A DNA stretch of 64,000 nucleotides from Gemmatimonadetes bacterium SCN 70-22. GTDB taxonomy: Bacteria > Gemmatimonadota > Gemmatimonadetes > Gemmatimonadales > Gemmatimonadaceae. Position numbers and translations under genes: made by a program. The stretch is taken from assembly GCA_001724275.1 (NCBI GenBank), contig MEDZ01000002.1:186001-250000 (forward strand). The letters run 5' to 3'. This document shows positions 8,609 through 16,863 of the stretch, piece by piece. Position 1 is the stretch's first letter, and the number at the start of each line of letters is the position of its first letter. The notes beneath the pieces are model-generated. The model saw only the letters and a program-made list of their open reading frames with translations, was not told the origin of the DNA and made no database searches.

Positions 8609-8830
8609 CTAGCGAGTGGCGGGAGGGACGGGCGATTCCCCCGCCCGGCAGCGCACGCAGGTCATCGGCGCCCCGAAGGCGATGAGGAGCTTGCGCACGA
8701 CGGAGCCATGGAGGTGCTTGGCGCAGAGGATGCGACGGCACTGCACGCAGACCCCGCCGGTGTTCACGGCGAAGGGGAGCTTGCACTCGTCGCACTCGGT
8801 CCTGAAGATCGACTTCTGGAAGATCGGCAC
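8609..8830 (-). CDS. Small zinc-ribbon protein
   Basis: A 73-residue protein with four CxxC or CxxxxC-type pairs: CDEC at residues 13-16, CVQC at 28-31, C36 with KHLH close by, and CVRC near the C-terminus. This spacing suggests two structural zinc sites in a RING/B-box-like arrangement. No named family was recognised. Translation would begin at a GTG; the stop lies 7 bases before the AlaX-like start, so the genes are probably co-transcribed. RNA or protein binding is possible but unproven. Confidence 0.6.
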   Translation of the reverse strand: MPIFQKSIFRTECDECKLPFAVNTGGVCVQCRRILCAKHLHGSVVRKLLIAFGAPMTCVRCRAGESPVPPATR

Positions 8831-8865
8831 GGGATCGCTCGCTGGCGTTCGTCGACTCCCGGAAT

Positions 8866-9210
8866 CTATGGGGAGCGGAACACGAAGTAGACGGCGCCGA
8901 GGATGCAGAGTGACGCCCAGAGGTAGTCCAGCTTGAGCGGCTGCCTCATGTAGAGGAGCGCGAACGGGACGAAGACCGTGAGGGTGATCGCCTCCTGCAG
9001 GATCTTGAGCTGCGGGAGGGAGAGCACGGTGTAGCCGATGCGGTTGGCCGGCACCTGCAACAGGTACTCGAAGAGGGCGATCCCCCAGCTGGCGAGCGCC
9101 GCCACGTACCAGGCACGGGACCCGAGGTTCCGGAGGTGGGCGTACCAGGCGAACGTCATGAAGACGTTGGAGCAGGCCAGGAGGGCGACGGTGCGGACGA
9201 TCGGCGTCAT
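8866..9210 (-). CDS. DUF486 (DMT-like) four-helix membrane protein
   Basis: A 114-residue integral membrane protein with four hydrophobic helices. The motifs NVFMTFAWYAHL, ALFEYLLQVPANRIGY and the LSLPQLKILQEAITL segment are the hallmark of DUF486 proteins, which look like half-size drug/metabolite transporters. Their transport activity is unproven. The open frame continues upstream to 9480 through proline/arginine-rich sequence, but the ATG at 9210 matches the usual family length. It heads a run of minus-strand genes with short gaps. Confidence 0.88.
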   Translation of the reverse strand: MTPIVRTVALLACSNVFMTFAWYAHLRNLGSRAWYVAALASWGIALFEYLLQVPANRIGYTVLSLPQLKILQEAITLTVFVPFALLYMRQPLKLDYLWASLCILGAVYFVFRSP

Positions 9211-9520
9211 GGGCGGGGCGAAGTCGAGGGCGGGATCGGCGCCCCGAAGGCGCCAGCGCCCCTGGGGCGGAAGGGCGCCGGCGGGGGCATGACGCGGGCG
9301 CGGGCGCGGGGCGCGACCGGGAGGCGCCTGGGCCAACGACGCCACCGGCGCGCCCCGCGTGGGGCGCGCCGGTGCTGGCGCTGCTGGTCGTTCCGCAGGG
9401 GAGGGAGCTACCGGAAGGCGGGGGTCCGCATGACGCGGCATCCCTCGAACCGCGAGGAGCCGGAGGGAGCGCCGATGCACGGGGCGTCGACAGACGCCCG
9501 GCGCCGGGGCCGCCGGAGCA
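9211..9520. other. Gene-free stretch with a hairpin
   Basis: No open frame here has coding character on either strand. The only structure I see is the perfect inverted repeat at 9343-9374; the rest is GC-rich spacer between the H1-like gene and the DUF486 gene, which probably also contains the promoter of the seven-gene minus-strand run. Confidence 0.5.
9343..9374 (-). terminator. Perfect 14-bp hairpin, candidate terminator
   Basis: Arms CACCGGCGCGCCCC and its exact complement are separated by a four-base loop, GCGT. It lies about 150 bases downstream of the H1-like gene's stop on the minus strand. The stem is very stable, but no U-tract follows on either strand, so it could be a factor-assisted terminator or an RNA-processing stem. 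Confidence 0.45.
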
Positions 9521-9814
9521 TCACTTCTTCTGCGCCTCCTTGAGCCACTTCACCGCCGCCTTGAACGCCTTTTCCTTGCCGCCGTGGCCGGCGTCGCCGA
9601 AGAAGGCGCGGTGCTTGGGACGCCAGGCCCCTTCCTTGGTGCGGTGGTAGCCGACGCGGACGAAGTAACCATGCGTGCGAGTCGACTCCTGGTCGATGCG
9701 GCTGATCCCCGGCACCGAGGTGACGGCGCTCTTCCGCTTCGCGGCCGGCTTCTTGGCGGCCCTGGCGGGCGCCTTCTTCGCCGCCGCCTTCTTGGTTGCC
9801 TTCTTCGCTGCCAT
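9521..9814 (-). CDS. H1-like lysine-rich protein with AP2-like C-terminal domain
   Basis: The 97-residue protein starts MAAKKATKKAAAKKAPARAA, a lysine/alanine tail like eukaryotic histone H1 and bacterial Hc1/AlgP-type proteins. The second half, from ISRIDQESTRTHGYFVRV to FFGDAGHGGKEKAFKAAVKW, has the three-strand plus helix pattern of bacterial AP2-like DNA-binding domains. It is therefore a likely nucleoid-associated or DNA-binding protein. The longer frame starting at 9910 adds an unrelated proline-rich leader and is rejected. No partner gene is adjacent. Confidence 0.75.
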   Translation of the reverse strand: MAAKKATKKAAAKKAPARAAKKPAAKRKSAVTSVPGISRIDQESTRTHGYFVRVGYHRTKEGAWRPKHRAFFGDAGHGGKEKAFKAAVKWLKEAQKK

Positions 9815-10319
9815 GTGAACCTGGGGCTGGGTGGCCGGTGCCTGACGAGCGCCGGTCAACGTCGTGGGAAGTGCGGGCGCCGGAGGTACCGCTGGGGGGT
9901 CCGGCGACAAGCGCGCCTAGTATACCACTCTCCGGTCGAATTCGCGCCCCCCCACTGCCTGACGCGCCGCGTAAGGCAGGACTGCCGTTAGGCCCCGCCG
10001 GTCACAAACTCGCGGTTTCCGGAGTGCCTGACGACGCCCGCTTGCCTGACGACGCCTCCGTCCCGCTGCCTGACGCGGGTGCCTGACGCACGTGCCTGCC
10101 GCGGGTGCCTGACGCGGGTGCCTGACGACGCGGCCGACCCTCCCGCGGCCGCGGCCTGACGATTCCCCGCCCGTGCGCCGCCCCGGCGCCCGCGGCAGCC
10201 CAGCTCCGCCTCCCCGTTCCTCCCCCTCCCCCCTCGGCGATTCCCTGACAGGGGCGCCCCGGGGGGAGGGAGGCGAGGCGACGCCCGCGCCGCGTGCCGG
10301 GCGGCCCCCGCCGCCACGC
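9815..10319. other. Gene-free stretch with TGCCTGACG repeats
   Basis: About 500 bases hold no convincing gene. An imperfect inverted repeat lies at 9955-9979, a GTTAGGC heptamer at 9987-9993, and a cluster of TGCCTGACG repeats at 10025-10131. The rest is GC-rich and featureless. It separates the coiled-coil gene from the H1-like gene, both on the minus strand. Confidence 0.5.
10025..10131. repeat. Cluster of TGCCTGACG repeats, partly 13-bp tandem
   Basis: Six exact copies and one variant of TGCCTGACG occur here, at 10025, 10043, 10067, 10080, 10093 (variant), 10106 and 10119. From 10067 on, the period is exactly 13 bp with unit TGCCTGACGCGGG. A further exact copy lies at 9956. The core GCCTGAC differs by one base from the GCCTAAC heptamer scattered through the window. 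Confidence 0.8.
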
Positions 10320-10598
10320 TCAGCTGCGCTCGCGGAACCGGCGGAAGCCTTCCTGCAACTCTCCCGCGAGCTTGCGCGCCGCATCGCCCAGGTCGTCCAC
10401 GACGCTCCCGTCCCCATCCTTGTCGTAACTGGCCACCTTCGCCTTGAGCTCGGCCATCTTCGCGTCCAGCTGCGCCTCGAGCTTCCCCAGCTCGTCCCTC
10501 GCCTCGGCCTTCGCCAGGTGCGCCTGCACCCGGAGCTCGTCGCGCTCCCGCTCCAGGTCGGCCATCATCCGCTGCACCTTCTCGCGCCATTCGCTCAT
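10320..10598 (-). CDS. Small coiled-coil protein
   Basis: A 92-residue, highly charged and almost wholly helical protein: residues about 5-55 form a heptad-like coiled coil (MMADLERERDELRVQAHLAK, then DELGKLEAQLDAKMAELKAK), followed by an acidic turn DKDGDGSVVDD that resembles a calcium-binding loop. No family was recognised. The ATG at 10598 follows a GGAGGGG ribosome-binding site and is preferred over the ATG at 10664. It sits 31 bases after the YbjQ-like gene and is probably co-transcribed with it. Confidence 0.6.
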   Translation of the reverse strand: MSEWREKVQRMMADLERERDELRVQAHLAKAEARDELGKLEAQLDAKMAELKAKVASYDKDGDGSVVDDLGDAARKLAGELQEGFRRFRERS

Positions 10599-10629
10599 CG
10601 TCCCCTCCGGTGAAAGCAGGTCAGGTTGC

Positions 10630-10977
10630 CTAACGCGCCCCGCCGGGGCCGGCCGGCGCGACACGCACCGCGGTCCCGTAGCACAACACCTCGGTCACGC
10701 CCGTCATGATCTCGGTGCCATCGTAACGCACGCAGATCACCGCGTTGGCGCCCAGCTCCTCGGCGTGGGCGATCATCTGCGCGAAGGCGTCGGCGCGCGT
10801 GCGCTCGCACAGCTCGGTCATCAGCGTGATGTTCCCGCCGACCAGCGTCTGCAGCGATGCCCCGATCGTCCCGAACAGGGAGCGCGACCGCACCACGATC
10901 CCCCGCACCACGCCCAGCGTTTCATCGATGCGGTAGCCATCGAGCTCCATCGCCATCGTCACCATCGAGGCCTTCAT
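10630..10977 (-). CDS. YbjQ/UPF0145 family protein
   Basis: A 115-residue protein with the UPF0145 (YbjQ, heavy-metal-binding-like) pattern: an initial strand leading to [13 protein letters not shown], a helix with [20 protein letters not shown] and the conserved [17 protein letters not shown]. These proteins form pentameric rings; their ligand is debated. The stop codon TAG lies inside a GCCTAAC/GTTAGGC heptamer. The coiled-coil gene follows. Confidence 0.88.
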   Translation of the reverse strand: MKASMVTMAMELDGYRIDETLGVVRGIVVRSRSLFGTIGASLQTLVGGNITLMTELCERTRADAFAQMIAHAEELGANAVICVRYDGTEIMTGVTEVLCYGTAVRVAPAGPGGAR

Positions 10978-11185
10978 CGTTCCTCACCCGTCTGTAGTGA
11001 TGTGTGCCGTGTCCGGCCGCGCCGCGGTTGGGGCGCCTCGGGGCCAGGGTGGAACATGGGCCGCCGCCTGTCCCCCGGCAACGCGGTCCGAGCCACGCGC
11101 CTGCGGCAATGCGCTGCTGGACTCCGCCCGCGGCCAGCGGGGAGCGCGGCGCCGGCGCCGGCCGGCGCTCCAGCCGGCGCTCCGG

Positions 11186-11241
11186 GCGGCGTCAGGCGTG
11201 CAAGGTCGCCCGGGGCGGCGTCAGGCGTACAGGTCGCCCGG
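11186..11241. repeat. Direct repeat at the creatininase 3' end
   Basis: About 27 bp containing GGCGTCAGGCGT and GGTCGCCCGGG are present twice in tandem with a few differences. One copy covers the last codons and stop of the creatininase-like gene and the other lies just beyond it, suggesting a small duplication of the gene's tail. The rest of 10978-11220 is spacer. Confidence 0.6.
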
Positions 11242-11985
11242 GTCGGCGGCGGCGAGCTCCACGAAGTAACCGGCGAGCTGCTCGGCGGCGTCGCGCACGA
11301 AGCGCTCCCCCTGCGCCGCCGAGGCCCCGGCCGGGTCGCCGACCCCCGTGTCGGCCGTGACGCTCGGCCAGTCACGCTGCGCCCACGCCCACCCCTCGCG
11401 CAGCGCCCTGATGCGAAAGCGCCGCTCCTCGCCCCGTCCCGCCTCGTCCAGCGGCCGCACCTGGGCGGGCGCGAGGTGCAGCATGACGCTCGTCTCCAGC
11501 GCCCCCGCGTGATCGCCCGGCTCGCCGAAGTATCGCCGGGCGTCGAGGATGGTCCACCAGTTCACGAACGAGAGGAAGAGCCGCGTCTGGGGTTGCAGCT
11601 CGCGGAGGAGCGGCTTGAAGTCGTTCCCGCCGTGCCCATTCACCACCACCAGCTTGCGTGCCCCGTGCGGCTCGATGGCACGCACCAGGTCGCGCAGCAC
11701 CGCCAGCTGCGTGGTCGGGTTGAGGTTGAGGCAGTAGGGCACCGCCAGCTGCCCCGTGTTGACGCCGAACGCGACCGGTGGGAGGACGACGACACGTGCC
11801 CCGCGCGTCCAGGCAATGCCGGCCGCCGCGATCGCGACCTCGCTCGCCTCGACCACGTCGGTGGCGTACGGCAGGTGCGTGTTGTGCGCCTCGGTGGCCC
11901 CCCACGGGAGGACCACCACCTCGTAGCCCGCATCACGCACGGCGGGCCATGTCGACTCGGCGAGAACCCAGGGTCTCGTTTCCAT
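11221..11985 (-). CDS. Creatininase family protein
   Basis: A 254-residue metal-dependent amidohydrolase-like protein of the creatininase superfamily. Metal-binding segments are visible in order: the N-terminal WGATEAHNTHLPYATD, corresponding to the E-x-H ligands, then VVVNGHGGN and a later GDHAGALETSVML glutamate. Family members cleave cyclic amides such as creatinine or formamides in pyrimidine and cofactor pathways, so the substrate is open. The length fits the family with the ATG at 11985; the longer frame upstream overlaps the DUF411 gene. Confidence 0.87.
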   Translation of the reverse strand: METRPWVLAESTWPAVRDAGYEVVVLPWGATEAHNTHLPYATDVVEASEVAIAAAGIAWTRGARVVVLPPVAFGVNTGQLAVPYCLNLNPTTQLAVLRDLVRAIEPHGARKLVVVNGHGGNDFKPLLRELQPQTRLFLSFVNWWTILDARRYFGEPGDHAGALETSVMLHLAPAQVRPLDEAGRGEERRFRIRALREGWAWAQRDWPSVTADTGVGDPAGASAAQGERFVRDAAEQLAGYFVELAAADPGDLYA

Positions 11986-12056
11986 GGCCGAAGTGTCGCC
12001 CGTGTCGTCGGAAGCCACGACGCCCGCCACCGCCAGCGGCCGGGCGTCGCGATCGA

Positions 12057-12557
12057 TCAGTGGCTGGCGAAGACCCGCGTCGCGCCGCCCTTGGAGAACG
12101 CGACCACGTCGTACTTGTCCTTGCGCCCGCCGGGGACCTCCATCCCGGGGCTCCCCACCGGCATTCCCGGGGCCGCGATCCCGATGATGGGGGGCTTCTC
12201 CTTCAGCATGCGCTGGATGTCGGCGGCGGGGACGTGCCCTTCCACCACGTAGCCGTTCACGATGGCGGTGTGGCACGAGGCCAGCCTCGGCCCCACCCCG
12301 AGCTTCGCCTTCCGGGCCTGCAGCTCCTCTTCGGACACGTCGAAGACCTCGGCCTGGAATCCATTCGCCCGCACGTGGTCCACCCAGTTCTTGCAGCACC
12401 CGCACGTGGGCGACTTGTAGACCTGGATGACGGTCTTGGCGGCGGCCGGCACCGGCGCGGCGTGCGCCATCCCGCCCTCGCTCCGCGTCGCCGAGGCGCC
12501 GGCAACGGTGAAGGCGAGGGCGAACGCCGCGAGGAGGATCGTCGAGGATCGCGTCAT
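12057..12557 (-). CDS. DUF411 periplasmic metal-binding protein
   Basis: A 166-residue exported protein. A signal peptide occupies the first 25 or so residues (STILLAAFALAFTVAGASA). The mature protein opens with VYKSPTCGCCKNWVDHV, the CxCC metal-binding motif of DUF411, and continues with GPRLASCHTAIVNGYVVEGHVPA, also conserved, and a C-terminal KYDVVAFSKGG. DUF411 proteins are usually found in copper or silver resistance loci. No copper ATPase or CusCBA genes are adjacent here. The start is 71 bases before the creatininase start. Confidence 0.9.
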   Translation of the reverse strand: MTRSSTILLAAFALAFTVAGASATRSEGGMAHAAPVPAAAKTVIQVYKSPTCGCCKNWVDHVRANGFQAEVFDVSEEELQARKAKLGVGPRLASCHTAIVNGYVVEGHVPAADIQRMLKEKPPIIGIAAPGMPVGSPGMEVPGGRKDKYDVVAFSKGGATRVFASH

Positions 12558-12651
12558 GGGTGCGCAGGAGGACGGGGAACGGGGCACGCCAACCGGGCGG
12601 ATGGCGCAGGCTGAGTGGACCCTAGCCCGGCGTGGGAGCGGGCGCAACCCG

Positions 12652-13191
12652 TCAGCGCCGGGACCGGTCGTAGGCGATGGTGGCGCCGACGCTGGGGAGG
12701 GCGACGACGGCGGCACCCAGCGTCCAGCAGAGGACCCCGCAGGCCCGGCGATCGGCGTCGTAGCGCCAGTTCCCGATCGCGACGAGGCCCTTGGCGGCCA
12801 GCATGCCTAACGCCGACCCGCCAAGGGCCGACGGGAAGCGCCCGTCACCGCCGATGGCGGCCGGCACCGCGGCGGCGGCGAGCCACGTGGCGCCGTAGGC
12901 CGCGACGTACGCGGCACGCCCGGCGCCCTCGTCGCTCGCTCCCATGGCGATGGCGAGTCGCTTGGTCGCGATCCCCGCCCCGAAGAACGCCACCGGGGAG
13001 GCCAGCGCCCCCACCCCCACCTGGGCGGCCACGCGCGCACTGGAGAGCGACGGGACCTCCTGCTGCGCGGTGCCTCGTCGGGGGATGAGGAGCGCGAGCG
13101 GGACCAGCACGAGTGCGACCAGCGGGGTCGCCGCGCCGCGCCACGCACCGCGACGGAGGCCACCAGAAGGCAGGACGAGCGGGTTGGCCAT
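12652..13191 (-). CDS. Membrane protein of unknown function
   Basis: A 179-residue protein with an N-terminal hydrophobic segment (PLVALVLVPLALLIPRRGTA) that may be a signal anchor, followed by three alanine/glycine-rich membrane-like segments and a short conserved-looking block YDADRRACGVLCWTLG near the C-terminus. No family was recognised. The ATG at 13191 gives a sensible N-terminus; the frame extends to 13320 through arginine-rich sequence. It precedes the DUF411 gene on the same strand. Confidence 0.5.
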   Translation of the reverse strand: MANPLVLPSGGLRRGAWRGAATPLVALVLVPLALLIPRRGTAQQEVPSLSSARVAAQVGVGALASPVAFFGAGIATKRLAIAMGASDEGAGRAAYVAAYGATWLAAAAVPAAIGGDGRFPSALGGSALGMLAAKGLVAIGNWRYDADRRACGVLCWTLGAAVVALPSVGATIAYDRSRR

Positions 13192-13539
13192 CGAGACTCG
13201 AGTGAAATGGCAGTCGACCCCGGCTCCGGAGCGGCCTCGATACGGCACGAGGGGCGCGTGGGGACGGCGTGGGAGCAGCGGCGGGGTCCGTCTCCCGAGC
13301 TCCCCTTCCCCCCGCAACATATCTCCCGGCGCTGGCGGCGGTAAACGCCGTCGGCGGCGCCTGGCCGAGCCGCATCGCCGAGCCGCATCGCCGATGCCGT
13401 GTCACCCCCCCGGGCCACGGCAGTGGAACCGGGCGTGGCGCCGCGACGTAGGGGAAGGAGGCGCGCAAGGATGCGCCAACATGCGTCGCCGCGGCGCGGC
13501 TCGGGCGACGGTGTCACGCCAGATGGAGCGAGAGGACAC
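13192..13539. other. Intergenic region between divergent genes
   Basis: About 350 bases separate the minus-strand membrane protein from the plus-strand DUF4342 gene, so promoters for both should lie here. A 13-bp direct repeat containing GAGCCGCATCGCC occurs near 13363-13392. I see no clear -35/-10 pair. The extended frames on both strands are arginine/proline-rich noise. Confidence 0.4.
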
Positions 13540-13794
13540 ATGGAAGAGATCAAGGTGGCCGGCAGCAACCTCAAGGCCAAGCTCAAGGAGATCCTGCGCG
13601 AGGGGAACATCCGGCGCATCGTCATCCGGAACCCGCAGGGGCGCACCCTGATGGATCTCCCCCTCACTGCTGGCGTGGCGGGGGCGGCGCTCCTCCCATT
13701 CTGGGCCGCCATCGGGACCATCGCCGCCCTCGCCTCCGACTACACCATCGGCGTGGAGCGCGACCCCGGAACGTCGGTCCAGAAGCCGCAGTAG
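13540..13794 (+). CDS. DUF4342 domain protein
   Basis: An 84-residue protein matching the DUF4342 layout: an N-terminal EEIKVAGSNLKAKLKEIL helix, then REGNIRRIVIRNPQGRTLMD, followed by a hydrophobic glycine-rich hairpin (LTAGVAGAALLPFWAAIG) and a short DYTIGVERD strand. The hydrophobic stretch may associate with the membrane. The function of the domain is unknown. The start follows a GAGAGGA ribosome-binding site. It stands alone on the plus strand. Confidence 0.82.
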   Translation: MEEIKVAGSNLKAKLKEILREGNIRRIVIRNPQGRTLMDLPLTAGVAGAALLPFWAAIGTIAALASDYTIGVERDPGTSVQKPQ

Positions 13795-13864
13795 GCCCGG
13801 CACGAGGACGCCCCGGTGGGCGACCGGTGAGCTCCTGCCAGCGGCCGGTGGACTCGCGTGGCGC

Positions 13865-15595
13865 CTACGACCGGTCGGCGCCCTTGTCCCGCAGGGTGTG
13901 GAGCCGCTCCTCGACGAGGGCCACCAGCTGGCGCATCCCCCCCTCGTCGAAGACGAGGCGGGCCCCGGCGGCCGCGTAGATGTCCGGGAGCCCGCGCGTC
14001 CCGCCGAGGGCGAGGGCGCGCTTGTAGCGCTGCATCGTCCCCGCCGGGTCGCGCCGCGCGTCGCGCCACAGCTGCAACGCGCCGAGCTGCGCGATGCCGT
14101 ACTCGATGTAGTAGAACGGAAGCTCGAAGATATGCAGCTGGCGGTACCAGCGCGCCACCCGCTCTGCCTCCAGCCCCGACCAGTCCACCCCGCGCTCGAA
14201 TCGCGCCCGCAGCTGCAACCATGCCGCATCGCGCGCGGTGGCATCGTCGCCCCGGCCGCTGGTGTAGATCCACCGCTGGAAGGCGTCGACGCTGGCAATG
14301 TGCGCCAGGCTGTTGAGCACGTCCTCCAGCTGCTCGATCTCCACGGCCCGCGCCTCGTCCGGCGTGTAGTAGCCCGTCGGCCGGGCCAGGTGCGGCATGG
14401 CCAGGAGCTCCATGCTCATCGACGCCAGCTCGGCCGCCTCGTGCCCCGTCCCGCGCTGCCAGATCAGGGGCTGCCGATGGGCGGCGAAGTCGTGGAAGGA
14501 GTGCCCGGCCTCGTGGACGAGCGTGTTCACGTCGTCGGGGACCCCGACCGCGTTCATGAAGATGAACGGCTTTCCCCGCCAGGGGAGCTTGGTGCAGTAC
14601 CCGCCGGGCGCCTTCCCCGGGCGGCTCTCGAGGTCGAGCAACCCCTCCTGCGCCATCGTCCGGAACTGTCCGCCCAACTCGGGGTCGAGGGCGTCGAAGA
14701 TACGCTGGGCCGGCGTCACGAATCCGGCGACGTCGGTGAACGGACGCACCGGGCGCTCGCTCTCCAGCTGCACCTGCGTGTCCCACGGGCGCAGGGTGTC
14801 GACGCCGAGCGCGTGCCGCCGGTGGGCCATCATCCGTTCCACCGCCGGCGCCACGGTCGCCTCGACGGCGTCGTGGAAGCGCGCGCAATCGTCGGGGGTG
14901 TAGTCGAAGCGATGCTTGGCCCGGAAGGCGTAGTCCATGTAGCTGGCGAACCCCGCGTTGGCCGCGATGCGCTGCCGCAGCGCGAACATCGTGTCGAAGA
15001 GCGCGGCCAGCGCGTCGCGCCTGGCCATGTACGCCTCGGCGCCCAGCCTGAAGGCGCGCTCGCGCACCGCCCGGTCGCGCTCCTTCAGGTGGGGTTGCAG
15101 CTGCGGGATCGTCACCCGCTTCCCCTCCCACTCGGCGCCCAGCCCCCCCGTGATCTTCTGGTAGGCGGCGGTGTGCTCCTCGAGCTCGGCGAAGAGCGGC
15201 ACGTTCTCCTCGCGGAAGATCTCGATGTCGGTGCGGAACTCGCGCAGCACCACCGCCATGTCGTCGCGCGTCCAAGCGAGCGCCACCAGCCGCTCCGCCA
15301 GCCGCACGTTCTGCTCCCCCACCTTGGGAAAGATCTCCGACGACCAGCGCAGGTTCGCCGATTCCTTGGCCGGGTCGGCGGTGTCGCACGTGTAGGCGAT
15401 CATGGCCAGCGTCCCCGCCTCATCGACCACCGCGCTGAGCCGGGACCACTTCTCGAGCCAGGGCTCCACCGACGCGACCGAGAGCGGCGCGCGGACCAGT
15501 TGCTCGTAGTAGGGCGCGAGGTCGTCCCAGGTGGCGTCGGCGATGGCCTGTGGCGAGGGGGGGAGTTCGGGAAGCAAGGGGCGTTCTCCGGGCAT
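13865..15595 (-). CDS. M3 family oligoendopeptidase (PepF-like)
   Basis: A cytoplasmic zinc metallopeptidase of about 576 residues. The zinc-binding HEAGHSFH motif lies near residue 360, within NTLVHEAGHSFHDFA, and the downstream glutamate ligand helix is ELASMSMELLAMPHL. The N-terminal helical half (LAPYYEQLVRAPLSVASVEP and following) is typical of M3B oligoendopeptidases, which trim short peptides. A GTG at 15625 with a nearby GAGGG is an alternative start that adds ten residues. The flanking genes are unrelated. Confidence 0.92.
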   Translation of the reverse strand: MPGERPLLPELPPSPQAIADATWDDLAPYYEQLVRAPLSVASVEPWLEKWSRLSAVVDEAGTLAMIAYTCDTADPAKESANLRWSSEIFPKVGEQNVRLAERLVALAWTRDDMAVVLREFRTDIEIFREENVPLFAELEEHTAAYQKITGGLGAEWEGKRVTIPQLQPHLKERDRAVRERAFRLGAEAYMARRDALAALFDTMFALRQRIAANAGFASYMDYAFRAKHRFDYTPDDCARFHDAVEATVAPAVERMMAHRRHALGVDTLRPWDTQVQLESERPVRPFTDVAGFVTPAQRIFDALDPELGGQFRTMAQEGLLDLESRPGKAPGGYCTKLPWRGKPFIFMNAVGVPDDVNTLVHEAGHSFHDFAAHRQPLIWQRGTGHEAAELASMSMELLAMPHLARPTGYYTPDEARAVEIEQLEDVLNSLAHIASVDAFQRWIYTSGRGDDATARDAAWLQLRARFERGVDWSGLEAERVARWYRQLHIFELPFYYIEYGIAQLGALQLWRDARRDPAGTMQRYKRALALGGTRGLPDIYAAAGARLVFDEGGMRQLVALVEERLHTLRDKGADRS

Positions 15596-15685
15596 GGTCG
15601 GGGCGCCGTACCGCCGGCAGGTCACGGGACGGCGCCCTCAACCTAATGCGTCAGCGATGCGCCGGCGTCCGCCCGCCCCCGGGGG

Positions 15686-16519
15686 TCAGTCGCTCCCCGC
15701 CGGCTCCGCCAGGCGCTGCACCTGCGCACGCAGGCGCGCCAGCGTCGCCGGCAATTCCCGCAGCAGGCGGGGGACGTCGGCCGATGCGATCACCTCGCTC
15801 GTCTCCGCCGCCAGCCCCGCGATCGCCTCCGCCAGCGGATCCTCGGCACGTACCGCGGGGAGGAGCAGCTCGTACTGCCGCACCACGCGATCGAGGTCGG
15901 CGATCGCCAACGTCAGGAGACGCAGCTCGCGCTCGGCGCGCTCCCCCGCCGTCCCCGCGGCATCGCCCCCTTCTCCCAGGTCGAGGGCGCGGAGGTACTG
16001 GTCCGGCGCCAGCTCCGGCTCGCTGGGGAGTTCGCGGTAGACCTCCACCATCGCCGTCAGTTCACCGGAGAGGGCAAAGACGGGAACGAGGCGGACGGGA
16101 GAGGCCCGGCGGCTCCCGTCGGCGAGCCGCACGTGCGCATCGCCAGACCAGGGGGCACGCAAGGCGATCACCTCCTTCCAGTCCTGCAGCTGCGCTCGCG
16201 GCGTCACGAGGGCTCGCAGCGTCGTGGCCTCGACGTCGATCACGGCGGGGCGATTCCGGTCCAGGAGGACGAGCGCGGCGGCATTGCAGTCCTTGACCCG
16301 TCCATCGACCCCGATGACGAGGACCGGCTCCGCCACCGCCTCGAGGGCCTGGGAACGAAGGGACTCGCTGTCCCCCTGTCGACGCGGAGTCGGGGCGCTC
16401 TCATCGGGCGATGGCGCCGTGGGCTCCCGTCCCCGGCGACGCCCGACGAGCACACCGATCCCCACCCCAGCCGCAAGCGCCGGAAGGACCACCGGGAGGA
16501 GGAAGGATGCCTGGAGCAT
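15686..16519 (-). CDS. Membrane-anchored PAS-domain protein without kinase domain
   Basis: A 277-residue protein starting with one membrane helix (LQASFLLPVVLPALAAGVGI) and a short basic linker. A PAS-like domain follows, from LEAVAEPVLVIGVDGRVKDC near residue 65 through NAAALVLLDRNRPAV to a strand-rich end. The C-terminal third is helical with leucine-rich heptads and resembles a dimerisation bundle, but no HATPase, GGDEF or methyl-accepting domain is visible. It may be a sensor half whose partner is elsewhere. The start at 16519 is chosen because it begins at the membrane segment. Confidence 0.6.
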   Translation of the reverse strand: MLQASFLLPVVLPALAAGVGIGVLVGRRRGREPTAPSPDESAPTPRRQGDSESLRSQALEAVAEPVLVIGVDGRVKDCNAAALVLLDRNRPAVIDVEATTLRALVTPRAQLQDWKEVIALRAPWSGDAHVRLADGSRRASPVRLVPVFALSGELTAMVEVYRELPSEPELAPDQYLRALDLGEGGDAAGTAGERAERELRLLTLAIADLDRVVRQYELLLPAVRAEDPLAEAIAGLAAETSEVIASADVPRLLRELPATLARLRAQVQRLAEPAGSD

Positions 16520-16863
16520 TCGCGAGTGAAGATCGCCTGAGGGACGTGGCAGCGCCGGCGTCTCCTCGAGAGACGATCCACCCGGCGGGAGGGTGCGGCT
16601 GGATGTCCGGACCACGTTCACCCGCTGCCCGCTGCGCCCTCTCGCATACCGTACTTCCGTGACCGGCATCCCGGTAGCCCACGCCCTCATCTCCGCGCGC
16701 CCCGTGCCGTCGCCCCGTGCCGTCGCCCCGTGCCGTCGCCTCGTACCCCGGCATGGCCTGCGCACCCCCCATACGCTCCAGCGTGCCGGGCAAGACGAGA
16801 GGGGCGAGCCTCCATCAGCCCACCCCTCTCGTCTTCTCGTCTTCTCGTCTTCTCGTCCGCTCC
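16520..16863. other. Intergenic stretch with two repeat tracts
   Basis: No gene is supported. A 13-bp unit containing CCGTGCCGTCGCC is repeated three times near 16701-16741, and the GAGAAGAC octamer array (locus 2) lies at 16826-16858 directly after the permease stop codon. The extended minus-strand frame through here is compositional. Confidence 0.5.
16826..16858. repeat. GAGAAGAC octamer array, locus 2
   Basis: On the minus strand about four copies of the octamer start a few bases after the permease stop codon (16864) and run into a GAGAGGGGTGGG tract, the same arrangement seen at 29190-29222. It may mark transcription ends, but this is inference. Confidence 0.75.
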
